Shown piece after piece: positions 24,980 through 33,603 of a stretch of DNA of 64,000 bases. Numbering within the stretch: the first letter of the stretch is position 1; every line of letters starts with the position of its first letter. This stretch comes from Sulfitobacter sp. LCG007 (GTDB lineage Bacteria; Pseudomonadota; Alphaproteobacteria; Rhodobacterales; Rhodobacteraceae). The stretch covers positions 3,844,001-3,908,000 of the forward strand of contig NZ_CP161805.1 of the NCBI RefSeq assembly GCF_040801785.1, in the 5' to 3' direction. The position numbers were made by a program, and so were the translations under genes. The notes under the pieces were generated by a model that saw only the letters and a list, made by a program, of their open reading frames with translations, had not been told where the DNA came from and searched no databases.

Positions 24980-26365
24980 TCAGCCGAGTTCCGCGACCGC
25001 GTCGGCGAGCGCCGCCTCGAAGATGGCGAGCCCCTCGTCAATGATCTCGTCCGAGGCCGTGAGCGGCACCATGATCCGGATCGCGTTTCCGAACATCCCG
25101 CAGCCCAGCAGGATCAGCCCGCGCTTCAGCGCATGCGAGCAGACCGCCTTCGCGAGGGCGGCGTCGGGTGCGGCCGAGTCGAAATCGCTCACGAATTCGA
25201 CCGCGATCATCGCGCCGAGACCCCGAATGTCCCACATGCGATAGGGCGCCGTGCGCGCGCCGATCTCCGCGAACCGGGCGCGGAACCGCTCTCCCAGCTC
25301 GAGCGATCGGGCCAGAAGCCCTTCGCTCTCGATCGCCTCGATTGCCGCGAGCGCCGCCGCACAGGCAACGGGATTCCCGCCATAGGTGCCGCCGAGGCCA
25401 CCGGGCGCCAGCGCGTCCATCAGCTCGGCCCGACCGATCACGCCCGCGATGGGATAACCGCCGGCCATCGACTTCGCCACGGTGATCAGGTCCGGAACGA
25501 CGCCCGAATGCTCGATGGAGAACCACTTGCCCGTGCGCCCGAAACCCGCCTGGATTTCGTCGGCGATCAGCAGGATGCCGTGCTTGTCGCAGATCGCCCG
25601 CAGCGCCTGCATCATCTCGGTGGGCACCGGCAGGTAGCCGCCTTCGCCCAGCACGGGTTCGATGATCATCGCCGCTACGCGATCAGGCTGCGCATCGGTC
25701 AGGAACAGCCGCTCCAGCGCCTTCAGTGCGTCCTCGACCGAAATCCCGTCGCGGGCCGAGGGGAAGGGTGCGCGGAAGATGTCCGACGGGAAGGGACCCA
25801 CGTCCTTCTTGTAGGGCGTCACCTTGCCGGTCAGCCCCAGGGTCAGCAGCGTGCGCCCGTGATAGCCCGCGTCGAAGGCGATCACGCCCGCCCGCCCGGT
25901 CGCCGCACGCGCGATCTTGACCGCATTCTCGACCGCCTCGGCGCCCGTGGTCACGAGCAGCGACTTCTTCGCGAAATCGCCCGGCGCCAGCGCGTTCAGC
26001 TTCTCGGCCAACGCGACGTAGGCCTCGTATTGCACGACCTGGAACGAGGTATGCGTGAACAGGTCTTCCTGCGCCTTCGCCGCGGCCACGACCTTGGGAT
26101 GGCGATGTCCGGTGTTCAGCACCGCGATGCCGCCGGCGAAGTCGATGTAGCGCTTGCCCTCCACATCCCAGAGCTCGGCGTTCTCGGCATGTGCCGCGAA
26201 GACCGGCGCGGCCGAGCCGACGCCCCGCGCCACGGCAGCTTCGCGCCGCTTGAGCAGCGCCGCATTCGAGGCGGCGTTTCCGCTTGCCGCCTTGGGCGCA
26301 GTGCCCGCGGCTGCGGCAGTTCGAGGGGCTTTCCGGCGCGGTGCGGACTTGACCGAAGCAGACAT
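24980..26365 (-). CDS. gabT: 4-aminobutyrate aminotransferase
   Basis: 461-residue class III PLP aminotransferase, moving the amino group of GABA to 2-oxoglutarate to give succinate semialdehyde and glutamate. TTGAEAVENAVKIARAATGR, FDAGYHGRT, IIEPVLGEGGY, LIADEIQAGFGRTGK and the PLP lysine in TVAKSMAGGYPIAGV are all present. The first 34 residues are a basic, Ala/Pro-rich extension not typical of GabT, but an AAGGAAGG site supports the upstream ATG. Divergent to an XRE-cupin regulator. No gabD is adjacent. Specificity for GABA over similar amines is inferred from close sequence likeness. Confidence 0.88.
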   Translation of the reverse strand: MSASVKSAPRRKAPRTAAAAGTAPKAASGNAASNAALLKRREAAVARGVGSAAPVFAAHAENAELWDVEGKRYIDFAGGIAVLNTGHRHPKVVAAAKAQEDLFTHTSFQVVQYEAYVALAEKLNALAPGDFAKKSLLVTTGAEAVENAVKIARAATGRAGVIAFDAGYHGRTLLTLGLTGKVTPYKKDVGPFPSDIFRAPFPSARDGISVEDALKALERLFLTDAQPDRVAAMIIEPVLGEGGYLPVPTEMMQALRAICDKHGILLIADEIQAGFGRTGKWFSIEHSGVVPDLITVAKSMAGGYPIAGVIGRAELMDALAPGGLGGTYGGNPVACAAALAAIEAIESEGLLARSLELGERFRARFAEIGARTAPYRMWDIRGLGAMIAVEFVSDFDSAAPDAALAKAVCSHALKRGLILLGCGMFGNAIRIMVPLTASDEIIDEGLAIFEAALADAVAELG

Positions 26366-26400
26366 CAGTTCTTTCCCTTCCTTGGGTCGAAAAACAGGGT

Positions 26401-26429
26401 GTTTAATTTCTCAGTATTCCGTTTAATTT
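26401..26429. promoter_or_regulatory. Direct repeats, candidate operator of the gabT regulator
   Basis: The nine bases GTTTAATTT occur at 26401-26409 and 26421-26429, start to start 20 bp, about two helical turns. They lie in the only AT-rich patch between divergent gabT and the XRE-cupin gene. PuuR-type regulators bind AT-rich repeats in such gaps, so this is a good candidate for autoregulation and gabT control. Confidence 0.5.
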
Positions 26430-26489
26430 AATTGTCAATCACGATTCGCGGGAGCCATTAACGGCTCGCTGACGGCAAAGGATTCTTAC

Positions 26490-27047
26490 TTGGACATCGG
26501 GAACAGGCTGCGCGGCATCCGGGAGGCTCGAGGCCTGTCGCAGCGCGAACTGGCCGCGCGCGCGGGCCTGACCAACGGGACGATCTCGCTGATCGAGCAG
26601 AACAAGACCAGCCCATCGGTCGCCTCGCTCAAAAGCCTGCTGGATGCGATTCCGATATCGATGGCCGAATTCTTCGCCACCTTCGAGGCCGACGGAGCAC
26701 CGCGTCACTTCTGGCGCGCCGAGGAGTTCATCGAGATCGCTCCCGCGGGCATCGATGCGCGCAAGCTGTCGCTGCGTCAGCTCGGCGACGCCCAGAACCA
26801 CGCGCTGCAGGTCCTGCATGAACGCTACGCGCCGGGGGCGGACACGGGCCCCGAGTACCTGTCGCACGCGTCCGAGGAGGCGGGGATCGTGATCAGGGGA
26901 TGCATCGAGGTCACCGTCGCTGGCGAAACCCGAACCCTCGGGCCGGGGGACGGTTATCTTTTCGACAGCCGGCTCCCGCACCGCTTCCGTAATGCCGGTG
27001 ACGAGGAATGCGAGGTCATAAGCGCCTGCACCCCGCCGAGCTTCTGA
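26490..27047 (+). CDS. XRE-family regulator with cupin sensor domain (PuuR-like)
   Basis: 185-residue transcription factor. Residues 1-65 form an HTH_XRE domain (NRLRGIREARGLSQRELAARAGLTNGTISLIEQNK). Residues about 105-180 form a cupin (GIVIRGCIEVTVAGETRTLGPGDGYLFDSRLPHRF) that would bind a small ligand, as putrescine is bound by PuuR. Start is TTG with AAAGGA eight bases upstream; no ATG is available. Divergent from gabT, it likely represses that gene until an amine such as GABA or putrescine is present. Confidence 0.87.
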   Translation: MDIGNRLRGIREARGLSQRELAARAGLTNGTISLIEQNKTSPSVASLKSLLDAIPISMAEFFATFEADGAPRHFWRAEEFIEIAPAGIDARKLSLRQLGDAQNHALQVLHERYAPGADTGPEYLSHASEEAGIVIRGCIEVTVAGETRTLGPGDGYLFDSRLPHRFRNAGDEECEVISACTPPSF

Positions 27048-27050
27048 GCC

Positions 27051-27944
27051 TCAGCGCACGGCCGCGGGGGCGACGGTGCCTTCCTGCACCGTCAACCCCT
27101 CGGGCGTATCGACGATCTCGAGCTGCTTGTTCAGCACTGCCCCGATCAGCACCGCCAGCGCGCTGAGCCAGAGCCAGACCTGCATGGCGATCACCGCCCC
27201 GATCGAACCGTAGACCTCGTTGTAATTCGCGAATTCCTTGACGTAGACATTGAACGCCGCCGACATCGCGCCCCAGGTCAGCACGGCGAAGACCGCGCCG
27301 GGGCTGAACCAGGGCGGTCGCTTGCGAACCCGGTTCGGCCCGTGGCGGTAAAGCAGGCCGATTCCCACGAAGATCACCGCGACGGCGGCGATCCAGCGCA
27401 GCAGCTCGATGACGGCCGCGGTGCGAAATCCCAGCGGAATGAATTTCAGAACCACGGGAAGGATGATGACCATGAGAACGGCAAAGAGCCCGACGCCGAT
27501 CAGGACGGCGGTCAGCCAGAGCGCCCGGATATAGTGACCGACACTTGAACGGGGCGCGTTCCCGAACACCGTGTCGAGCCCGTTCATCATCGCGCCGACA
27601 CCGATGCGCGCGGACCACAGTGCCAGCATCAGCGACACGATCCCGGCCCAGCCCAGCGTGTCGGAGCTGGTATTCACGAGACCGACGACCTGCGTGTGGA
27701 TGATCTGATAGACATCGCCCGGCATCAGCTCGCTCACCTCTTGCATCTGCGCCACCACCGCCTCGGGGTTGGCAATCAGGCTGAGGACGGCGATCAGCGC
27801 GGCCAGGGCCGGAAAGATCGAGAGCATGGAGTAGAATGCCACGCCAGCGGCGATCAGCATCAGGTTGTCGTTGATGATGTCATTCAAGCCGCGCCAAGAC
27901 GCCGAGGCGTAAGCCTTTGGGGATCTATGGTAATGCGCGGGCAC
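27051..27944 (-). CDS. YihY/BrkB family inner-membrane protein
   Basis: 297-residue integral membrane protein with about six hydrophobic segments. NLMLIAAGVAFYSMLSIFPALAALIAVLSL is the family's opening signature; later SARIGVGAMMNGLDTVFG and SPGAVFAVLTWGAMSAAFNVYV. The family was once called RNase BN by mistake; true function is unsettled. The GTG start at 27944 comes one base after the stop of the small upstream membrane protein, so longer readings into that gene are rejected. Convergent with the XRE regulator. Confidence 0.87.
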   Translation of the reverse strand: MPAHYHRSPKAYASASWRGLNDIINDNLMLIAAGVAFYSMLSIFPALAALIAVLSLIANPEAVVAQMQEVSELMPGDVYQIIHTQVVGLVNTSSDTLGWAGIVSLMLALWSARIGVGAMMNGLDTVFGNAPRSSVGHYIRALWLTAVLIGVGLFAVLMVIILPVVLKFIPLGFRTAAVIELLRWIAAVAVIFVGIGLLYRHGPNRVRKRPPWFSPGAVFAVLTWGAMSAAFNVYVKEFANYNEVYGSIGAVIAMQVWLWLSALAVLIGAVLNKQLEIVDTPEGLTVQEGTVAPAAVR

Positions 27945-27945
27945 G

Positions 27946-28134
27946 TCAGCGCAGAGCCGACCTCGGTCCGATGAAGAACCAGAGGATGAAGCCGATGATC
28001 GGAAGAAGCACGACAAGAAGGATCCAGAGCACCTTCTTGCCGGTCGTGGAGGCGGAGTTGATGATGGACACGATCGCCCAGACATCAAGCGCGAATACGA
28101 CGAAACCCCAGAAACCCGTGTATCCGTTCAACAT
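27946..28134 (-). CDS. Small PLDc_N membrane protein
   Basis: 62 residues with two hydrophobic helices (FWGFVVFALDVWAIVSII and VLWILLVVLLPIIGFILWFF) ending IGPRSALR. This is the phospholipase D N-terminal (PLDc_N) membrane module standing alone. AAGGAG precedes the ATG at 28134. It is coupled to the YihY gene one base downstream. Stand-alone versions have no known enzymatic role. Confidence 0.82.
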   Translation of the reverse strand: MLNGYTGFWGFVVFALDVWAIVSIINSASTTGKKVLWILLVVLLPIIGFILWFFIGPRSALR

Positions 28135-28283
28135 TCCAGTCTCCTTTTCCCTCATCGCGATAATAGCCCGGTCCCGCAGGCGCTCAACCCCGCAGTTTGC
28201 GTCGGTCGAGAGCACCATTGACACCGTTTTGCCGCCTGATACGCCGCCAGACGAGCCATAGCGCGACAGCAGGAGCCCTGACC

Positions 28284-29540
28284 ATGACAGCCTTCGATCC
28301 CGCCCTCCTCGAACAGATCCGCGGGCGCTTCGCCCATGTGGAAAGCTGCCCCTTCCAGGGCCAGCGCGTCTTCTTCGAGAATGCAGGCGGGGCGCTGACG
28401 CTCAATTCGGTGGTCGAGACCTCGGCGCGCTATGCCGCGATCCCCGACAACCAGGGGCGTGACAATCCCGCCGCGCATGCGCTGGTCGAGACGATCACGC
28501 AGGCGAAGGAAGACGCGGCGCTTTTCTTCAATGCGCCCGGTGGTCAGATCTTTGCGGGCGAAAGCGGGACCGAACTGACGTTCCGCCTGCTGCGTACGGC
28601 GATCATGGGCACCGGCCCGGGTGCCGTCATCGGCTCGACCGTCGAACATCCCGCCTCGCGTTCCGCCGCGACCCACTGGGCCGAGCGCGCGGGCAAGAGC
28701 TATATCTCGGTGCCGCATGATGACGAGACGGGGGCAGTCACGGCCGAGGCCTACGCGGCGCAGATGACGCCGGAAGTTCAGGTCGCCACAATCCTGCACA
28801 CCTCTCCTGTCACCGGCATCGGCAACGACGTCGCGGCGATTTCCGCCGCGATCCGGGCCGTTGCGCCGGAAGCCATCATCTTCGTGGACGGCATCCAGCA
28901 TGCGAGCCACGGGCATATCGACATCGCCGCCTATGACATCGACGGTTACGTGATCTCGCCCTACAAGGTCTTCTCGCGCCACGGCTACGGCATCGCCTGG
29001 GTATCGGATCGGCTGACCGCCCTGCCGCATGAAAAGCTCATGAACGGCCCCGAGGACAATTGGGAGATGGGCACCCGCGATACCGGGTCCTACGCGACCT
29101 TTTCGGATGTGGTGACCTATTTCGACTGGCTGGGCGCGCAGGTCTCGGACAGCACCGACCGGCGCACGCGGATCGAGGCGGCAGCGGCGGCGATCCACGG
29201 CCACGAGAAGGCGCTGACGGATGCGATGCTGTTCGGCACCGGCAACCTGCCGGGCCTTTCCGAGCTGCCGGGAGTCACGATCCTCGGCGGGACCGGCAAT
29301 TCGGGACGCGAGGGACTGGTGAGCTTCGCGATGGAGAGTCTTCCCGCCGCCGAGATCGTCTCGAAGCTCAACGAACTGGGAATCCGCACCCACACCCGCA
29401 AGGCCGACCACTACTCGGGCAACATCCTGACCCCGCTGGGCCTGGACGCGGCCGTGCGCGTGTCGCTGTGTCACTACAACAGCATGTCCGAGGTCTCGCG
29501 GCTTCTGTCCGCCATGAAGGACATCGCCGAGGCCGCCTGA
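28284..29540 (+). CDS. Class V aminotransferase, cysteine-desulfurase-like
   Basis: 418-residue fold-type I PLP enzyme. FFENAGGALTLN is the class V start; GESGTELTFRLLR, HTSPVTGIGNDVAAI, FVDGIQHASHG and the PLP lysine in ISPYKVFSRHGYGIAW follow. The C-terminal segment RTHTRKADHYSGN stands where cysteine desulfurases have their catalytic cysteine loop, and no cysteine is there, so sulfur release from cysteine is doubtful. It resembles the VC1184-type subfamily. Start ATG has AGGAG upstream. Reaction unknown. Confidence 0.82.
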   Translation: MTAFDPALLEQIRGRFAHVESCPFQGQRVFFENAGGALTLNSVVETSARYAAIPDNQGRDNPAAHALVETITQAKEDAALFFNAPGGQIFAGESGTELTFRLLRTAIMGTGPGAVIGSTVEHPASRSAATHWAERAGKSYISVPHDDETGAVTAEAYAAQMTPEVQVATILHTSPVTGIGNDVAAISAAIRAVAPEAIIFVDGIQHASHGHIDIAAYDIDGYVISPYKVFSRHGYGIAWVSDRLTALPHEKLMNGPEDNWEMGTRDTGSYATFSDVVTYFDWLGAQVSDSTDRRTRIEAAAAAIHGHEKALTDAMLFGTGNLPGLSELPGVTILGGTGNSGREGLVSFAMESLPAAEIVSKLNELGIRTHTRKADHYSGNILTPLGLDAAVRVSLCHYNSMSEVSRLLSAMKDIAEAA

Positions 29541-29550
29541 GCGTGGGCCC

Positions 29551-30006
29551 TCAGAGCCAGGCCGCGAACTCCCGACCGAGTCGCGGCCGATCCTCTGCGG
29601 GGGGAAACTGCGGATATCTGTGCACGGCCTGAATCTCGGCCCAGGGCAGCTTCTGCGCAGTCGAGGACTCCACGAAGACCCGGAACCACGACAGGTCGTC
29701 CAGCAACGTCGCCCGGACGTTCAGGTAGCCGGATGCGTCCGCGAATTGCGTGAAGATCCAGTTCATGCAATCCGGACAGAACCGATGGTCGAGCCGCGGC
29801 CCCTTCAGCCCGCCCCGCACTGTCTCGCCCTGCGTGATCGAGAACCCATCAATGGGCACCATCACCGACAGCGAACAGGGACCGGACGTCAGCTTTTGGC
29901 AGTCCCTGCAATGGCAGGCCATGGTCATCATCGGCAACGCGGTCACCTCGAAGCGGATCTTTCCACACAGGCATCCGCCGTGAAGTGGCAAGTCGGGTGT
30001 CGGCAT
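29551..30006 (-). CDS. GFA-family zinc-binding protein
   Basis: 151-residue protein of the glutathione-dependent formaldehyde-activating (Gfa) family. Zinc-binding cysteines are in GGCLCGKIRFEV, ACHCRDCQK and RFCPDCMNW. Most members are not proven formaldehyde enzymes. ATG at 30006 is preceded by AAAGGAG. Convergent with the class V aminotransferase, 10 bp between stops. Confidence 0.87.
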   Translation of the reverse strand: MPTPDLPLHGGCLCGKIRFEVTALPMMTMACHCRDCQKLTSGPCSLSVMVPIDGFSITQGETVRGGLKGPRLDHRFCPDCMNWIFTQFADASGYLNVRATLLDDLSWFRVFVESSTAQKLPWAEIQAVHRYPQFPPAEDRPRLGREFAAWL

Positions 30007-30118
30007 CTGGCGCTCCTTTGTACTGATGCAGCATATCTTGCGTCGGAAAGTTCGGTAACTGCGCAGATGCACAGGCAAGTCTCTTGCCATTGCCGATCAG
30101 CCGCCGGAAACTCCGGCC

Positions 30119-31408
30119 ATGCTGGACCGCTCCACCCTTGCCGACGCCATCGACACGCGCCGCGACGACCTTGTCGAGCTGACCCAAGGCCTGATCCGGA
30201 TCCCGACGCTTAATCCGCCGGGACGCGATTACCGCGCGATCTGTGAATTCCTCGACGCCCGCCTGAGGAAAAGCGGCTTCGAGACCGAGCTGATCCGCGC
30301 CCACGGCACGCCCGGCGACAGCGAACGCTATCCCCGCTGGAATATCGTGGCCCGCCGGTCGGGCCGCCATCCGGGCGAGTGCGTTCATTTCAACAGTCAC
30401 ACCGATGTGGTCGAGGTCGGTCACGGCTGGACCACGGATCCGTTCGGCGGCGAAGTGCGCGACGGCAGGATCTACGGGCGCGGGGCCTGCGACATGAAGG
30501 GCGGGCTTGCCGCGTCCATCATCGCGGCGGAAGCCTTCATTGCAACCCATGCAGATTTCGCCGGGCATATCGAGATATCCGGAACGGCGGACGAAGAATC
30601 CGGCGGTTATGGCGGTGTCGCCTACCTCGCCGAGAAGGGCTGGTTCGATCCGAACCGCGTCCAGCATGTCATCATCCCCGAACCGCTCGACAAGGACCGC
30701 ATCTGCCTCGGCCATCGCGGCGGCTGGTGGGCCGAGATCGAGACCAAGGGCGAGATCGCGCATGGCTGCATGCCCTTCCTCGGCGACTGCGCGGTGCGCC
30801 ACATGGGCGCCGTGCTGCGCGAGTTCGAGGACAAGCTCTTTCCGGCCATGGCCGCGCGGCGCACGCGGATGCCCGTCGTTCCCGACGGCGCCCGTTCGTC
30901 GACCATGAACATCAACGCGATCCACGGCGGCCAGCCCGAGAACCCCCCCGATTTCGACGGGCTGCCCGCCCATTGTGTGCCCGACAGCTGCCGCATCGTG
31001 ATCGACCGGCGGTTCCTGATGGAGGAAAGCCTTGACAGCGTGCGTGACGAGGTCATCGCCCTGCTCGAGGGGCTGAAGGCATCGCGCGCGGATTTCGACT
31101 ATCAGCTGACCGAGCTGAACTCGGTCCTTCCCTCGATGACCGACCGGGACGCCCCGGTGGTCCGCACAGTGGCGCGAGCCATCGAGAAGGTGATCGGGAG
31201 ACCGCCCGAATACGTCGCCTCGCCCGGCACCTACGATCAGAAGCACATCGACCGCATCGGCCGGCTGAAGAACTGCATCGCCTACGGCCCGGGAATCCTC
31301 GAGTTGGCGCACAAACCGGATGAATATGTCGGCGTTGATGATATGCTCGACAGTGCAAAGGTCATGGGGGTTGCCTTGCAGTCGCTTCTTCTGCCAACGG
31401 GCGGATAG
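30119..31408 (+). CDS. M20 family metallopeptidase (ArgE/DapE type)
   Basis: 429-residue cytoplasmic di-zinc amidase. Ligand motifs: HFNSHTDVVEVGHGW, GRGACDMKGGLAAS (bridging Asp), the catalytic Glu pair in TADEESGGYGG and a C-terminal GPGILELAHKPDEYV histidine. A dimerisation domain (CMPFLGDCAVRHMGAV...) lies in between. It removes acyl or amino-acid groups from an amino acid. The gene is 20 bp before an oligopeptide-type binding protein, suggesting it acts on imported peptide or acyl-amino acid. Confidence 0.88.
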   Translation: MLDRSTLADAIDTRRDDLVELTQGLIRIPTLNPPGRDYRAICEFLDARLRKSGFETELIRAHGTPGDSERYPRWNIVARRSGRHPGECVHFNSHTDVVEVGHGWTTDPFGGEVRDGRIYGRGACDMKGGLAASIIAAEAFIATHADFAGHIEISGTADEESGGYGGVAYLAEKGWFDPNRVQHVIIPEPLDKDRICLGHRGGWWAEIETKGEIAHGCMPFLGDCAVRHMGAVLREFEDKLFPAMAARRTRMPVVPDGARSSTMNINAIHGGQPENPPDFDGLPAHCVPDSCRIVIDRRFLMEESLDSVRDEVIALLEGLKASRADFDYQLTELNSVLPSMTDRDAPVVRTVARAIEKVIGRPPEYVASPGTYDQKHIDRIGRLKNCIAYGPGILELAHKPDEYVGVDDMLDSAKVMGVALQSLLLPTGG

Positions 31409-31428
31409 GACCAAAACGGAGTTCACCA

Positions 31429-32913
31429 ATGCACTACAAGTTCATGGGCTTTCTGGCGGCGAGCGCGCTTGCGTTGACGGTCACGGCGGGTGGGGCCTCG
31501 GCGCAGAGCAGCATCACCGTCGCCATGCAGCTCGAACCGCCGCATCTGGATCCGACCTCGGCGGCAGCGGGCGCAATCGATTCGGTGCTCTATTCGAACG
31601 TGTTCGAGGGTCTGACCCGCTTCGCCTCCGACGGCTCGATCGTGCCGGGTCTGGCGGAAAGCTGGGAGATTTCCGATGACGGGCTGGTCTACACCTTTCA
31701 CCTGCGCACCGGCGTTCTGTTTCATGACGGCACCAGCTTCGATGCGGAGGACGTGAAATTCTCTCTCGACCGGATCCTCGCCGCGGACAGCGCGAATGCG
31801 CAGAAGGCGCTCTATGCGAGCATCGAAGGCGTGGATGTCGTGGACCCGGCAACCGTGACCGTCACGCTGCACGAACCCGACGGGGCGCTGATCTTCAATC
31901 TGGCCTGGGGCGATGCCGTGATCGTTGCGCCGGAAAGCATCGAGACGATCAAGCAGCTTCCCATCGGAACCGGCGCCTTCAAGTTCACCTCATGGACCCA
32001 GGGCGACAACATCAAGATAGAGAAGAACATGGCCTACTGGGGCTCGCCTGCCCAGCTTGACATGGCGACATTCAAGTTCATCTCGGATCCCACCGCCGCC
32101 TTCGCCGCGATGATGGCCGAGGACATCGACGTCTTCACGGGCTTCCCCGCCCCCGAGAACCTGCCCCAGTTCGAGGGCGACGCGCGCTTTCAGGTCATCG
32201 TCGGCTCGACCGAGGGCGAGACGATCCTCGCCATGAACAACAAGCGCGCGCCCTTCGATGACAAGCGTGTGCGCGAGGCGGTGGCGCATGCCATCGACCG
32301 CCAGGCGATCATAGACGGCGCGATGTTCGGCTACGGTACCCCCATCGGCACGCATTTCGCGCCGCACAATCCGGCCTATGTCGATCTCACCTCGCTCAGC
32401 GGATACGACCCCGAGAAGGCGACGTCGCTTCTGGAAGAGGCGGGGCTTCCCGACGGCTTCGAGACCACCCTTTACCTGCCGCCGCCCTCCTACGCCCGAC
32501 GGGGCGGCGAGATCATCGCGGCGCAGCTCGCCGCGGTCGGGATCAAGGCAAGGATCATCAACGTGGAATGGGCCCAGTGGCTCGAGTCGGTGTTCAAGGG
32601 CAAGGATTTCGGCCTGACCATCGTCAGCCATACCGAGCCGATGGATATCGGCGTCTATGCCAACCCGGATTACTACTTCCAGTACGACAATCCCGAGTTC
32701 CAGGCGCTGATCAAGACGCTTACCGCCACCACCGATCCCGACAAACGCACAAAGCTGCTGCAGGACGCCCAGCGCATCATCGCCGAGGATCATGTAAACG
32801 GATATCTCTTCCAGCTCGCCGCCCTGACCGTGGCGAAGGCCGGGGTGGAAGGCCTGTGGGCGAATGCACCCACCCAGGCCACCGATCTCACCTCGGTGCA
32901 CTGGTCGGAGTGA
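31429..32913 (+). CDS. Peptide ABC transporter periplasmic binding protein (SBP family 5)
   Basis: 494-residue periplasmic binding protein. Signal peptide 1-26 ends GGASAQ. The family-5 hallmarks VLYSNVFEGLTRFASDGSIVPGLAESWEISDDGLVYTFHLRTGVLFHDGT and KRAPFDDKRVREAVAHAIDR (shown in parts) are clear: ESWEISDDGLVYTFHLR and DKRVREAVAHAIDRQAI. It delivers peptides or similar solutes to Dpp-type permeases. No permease is adjacent; the nearest set begins 3.5 kb downstream. CGGAG precedes the ATG. Confidence 0.92.
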   Translation: MHYKFMGFLAASALALTVTAGGASAQSSITVAMQLEPPHLDPTSAAAGAIDSVLYSNVFEGLTRFASDGSIVPGLAESWEISDDGLVYTFHLRTGVLFHDGTSFDAEDVKFSLDRILAADSANAQKALYASIEGVDVVDPATVTVTLHEPDGALIFNLAWGDAVIVAPESIETIKQLPIGTGAFKFTSWTQGDNIKIEKNMAYWGSPAQLDMATFKFISDPTAAFAAMMAEDIDVFTGFPAPENLPQFEGDARFQVIVGSTEGETILAMNNKRAPFDDKRVREAVAHAIDRQAIIDGAMFGYGTPIGTHFAPHNPAYVDLTSLSGYDPEKATSLLEEAGLPDGFETTLYLPPPSYARRGGEIIAAQLAAVGIKARIINVEWAQWLESVFKGKDFGLTIVSHTEPMDIGVYANPDYYFQYDNPEFQALIKTLTATTDPDKRTKLLQDAQRIIAEDHVNGYLFQLAALTVAKAGVEGLWANAPTQATDLTSVHWSE

Positions 32914-32937
32914 CCGGCGCAACGAACGACACAGGGC

Positions 32938-32954
32938 AGCCCCCTCGGGGGGCT
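32938..32954 (+). terminator. Stem-loop terminator after peptide-binding protein gene
   Basis: Seven-base arms AGCCCCC and GGGGGCT around TCG begin 25 bases after the stop at 32913, followed by CTCTCAAA and no T-tract. It likely ends the M20 peptidase-binding protein transcript, which explains why the permease genes lie in a separate unit. Confidence 0.6.
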
Positions 32955-33126
32955 CTCAAACTGCCCGGGCGCGCGTCATTCATTCCTGACGGGATGCCAT
33001 TGTCCCTGATCGGGGAAGAATTTTCTTTTGTCCGCGCATTGCGTTGGATAGATTCGACAATCTGAGAGCCACCGCATACTGCATGTGTCCCAAATGGCGC
33101 ATGCACACATCATCAGGGCGGAAGCT

Positions 33127-33597
33127 ATGATACACTACAGGTTCTTCACCCAGTGGAACCTCCACTATGTGCGGGCGGAAGAACAGTGTTCCCTGCTGGA
33201 TATGGTAGAGTACGGAATGGGACTGGCGGCATCGTCGGGTCCGCAGTCGAACCTGGATCTGCCCGCGATTTTCGACCTGCGCGGAGTCGAGCTGAACAAC
33301 GACAGCACGGATGACATCAAACGGGCCATCCGCCTGCGCAAGTCCTTCGGCGAGAATACAGGCAACAATCCCTGCGCCTATGTCGTCGGCTCACCGGGGT
33401 CGTTCGGCATCATGCGCATGTACGGGATCTATGCCGAGATCGAGGGCCTGCGGCGTGAGGAACTGACCCTGATCACGGAGGATATCGAAGAGGCCAGCGA
33501 CTGGATCATTTCCCAGCTCGGGATTTCGCCAGGCGAGGCGCAGGCCGCCCGCCGGGAGCTCTCCATGCTGTCGCCCGAGCCTGCCTCTGTGACGTGA
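33127..33597 (+). CDS. Uncharacterised 156-residue cytoplasmic protein
   Basis: No signal peptide or transmembrane segment. The sequence starts MIHYRFFTQWNLHYVRAEEQ and alternates predicted strands and helices (LPAIFDLRGVELNNDS, ACAYVV-like CAYVVGSPGSFGIMRMYGIYAEIE, EDIEEASDWIISQLGI), a pattern like STAS/SpoIIAA-like small alpha/beta proteins. I do not recognise a named family. ATG at 33127 has GGCGGAAG upstream. It converges with a secreted small protein 6 bp away. Confidence 0.7.
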   Translation: MIHYRFFTQWNLHYVRAEEQCSLLDMVEYGMGLAASSGPQSNLDLPAIFDLRGVELNNDSTDDIKRAIRLRKSFGENTGNNPCAYVVGSPGSFGIMRMYGIYAEIEGLRREELTLITEDIEEASDWIISQLGISPGEAQAARRELSMLSPEPASVT

Positions 33598-33603
33598 ATA
33601 CGC

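Noticed and set aside
27945-28088. N-terminal extension of the YihY protein
   Set aside because: It would read through the out-of-frame small PLDc_N gene and gives Ser/Cys-rich nonsense; the GTG one base after that gene fits better.
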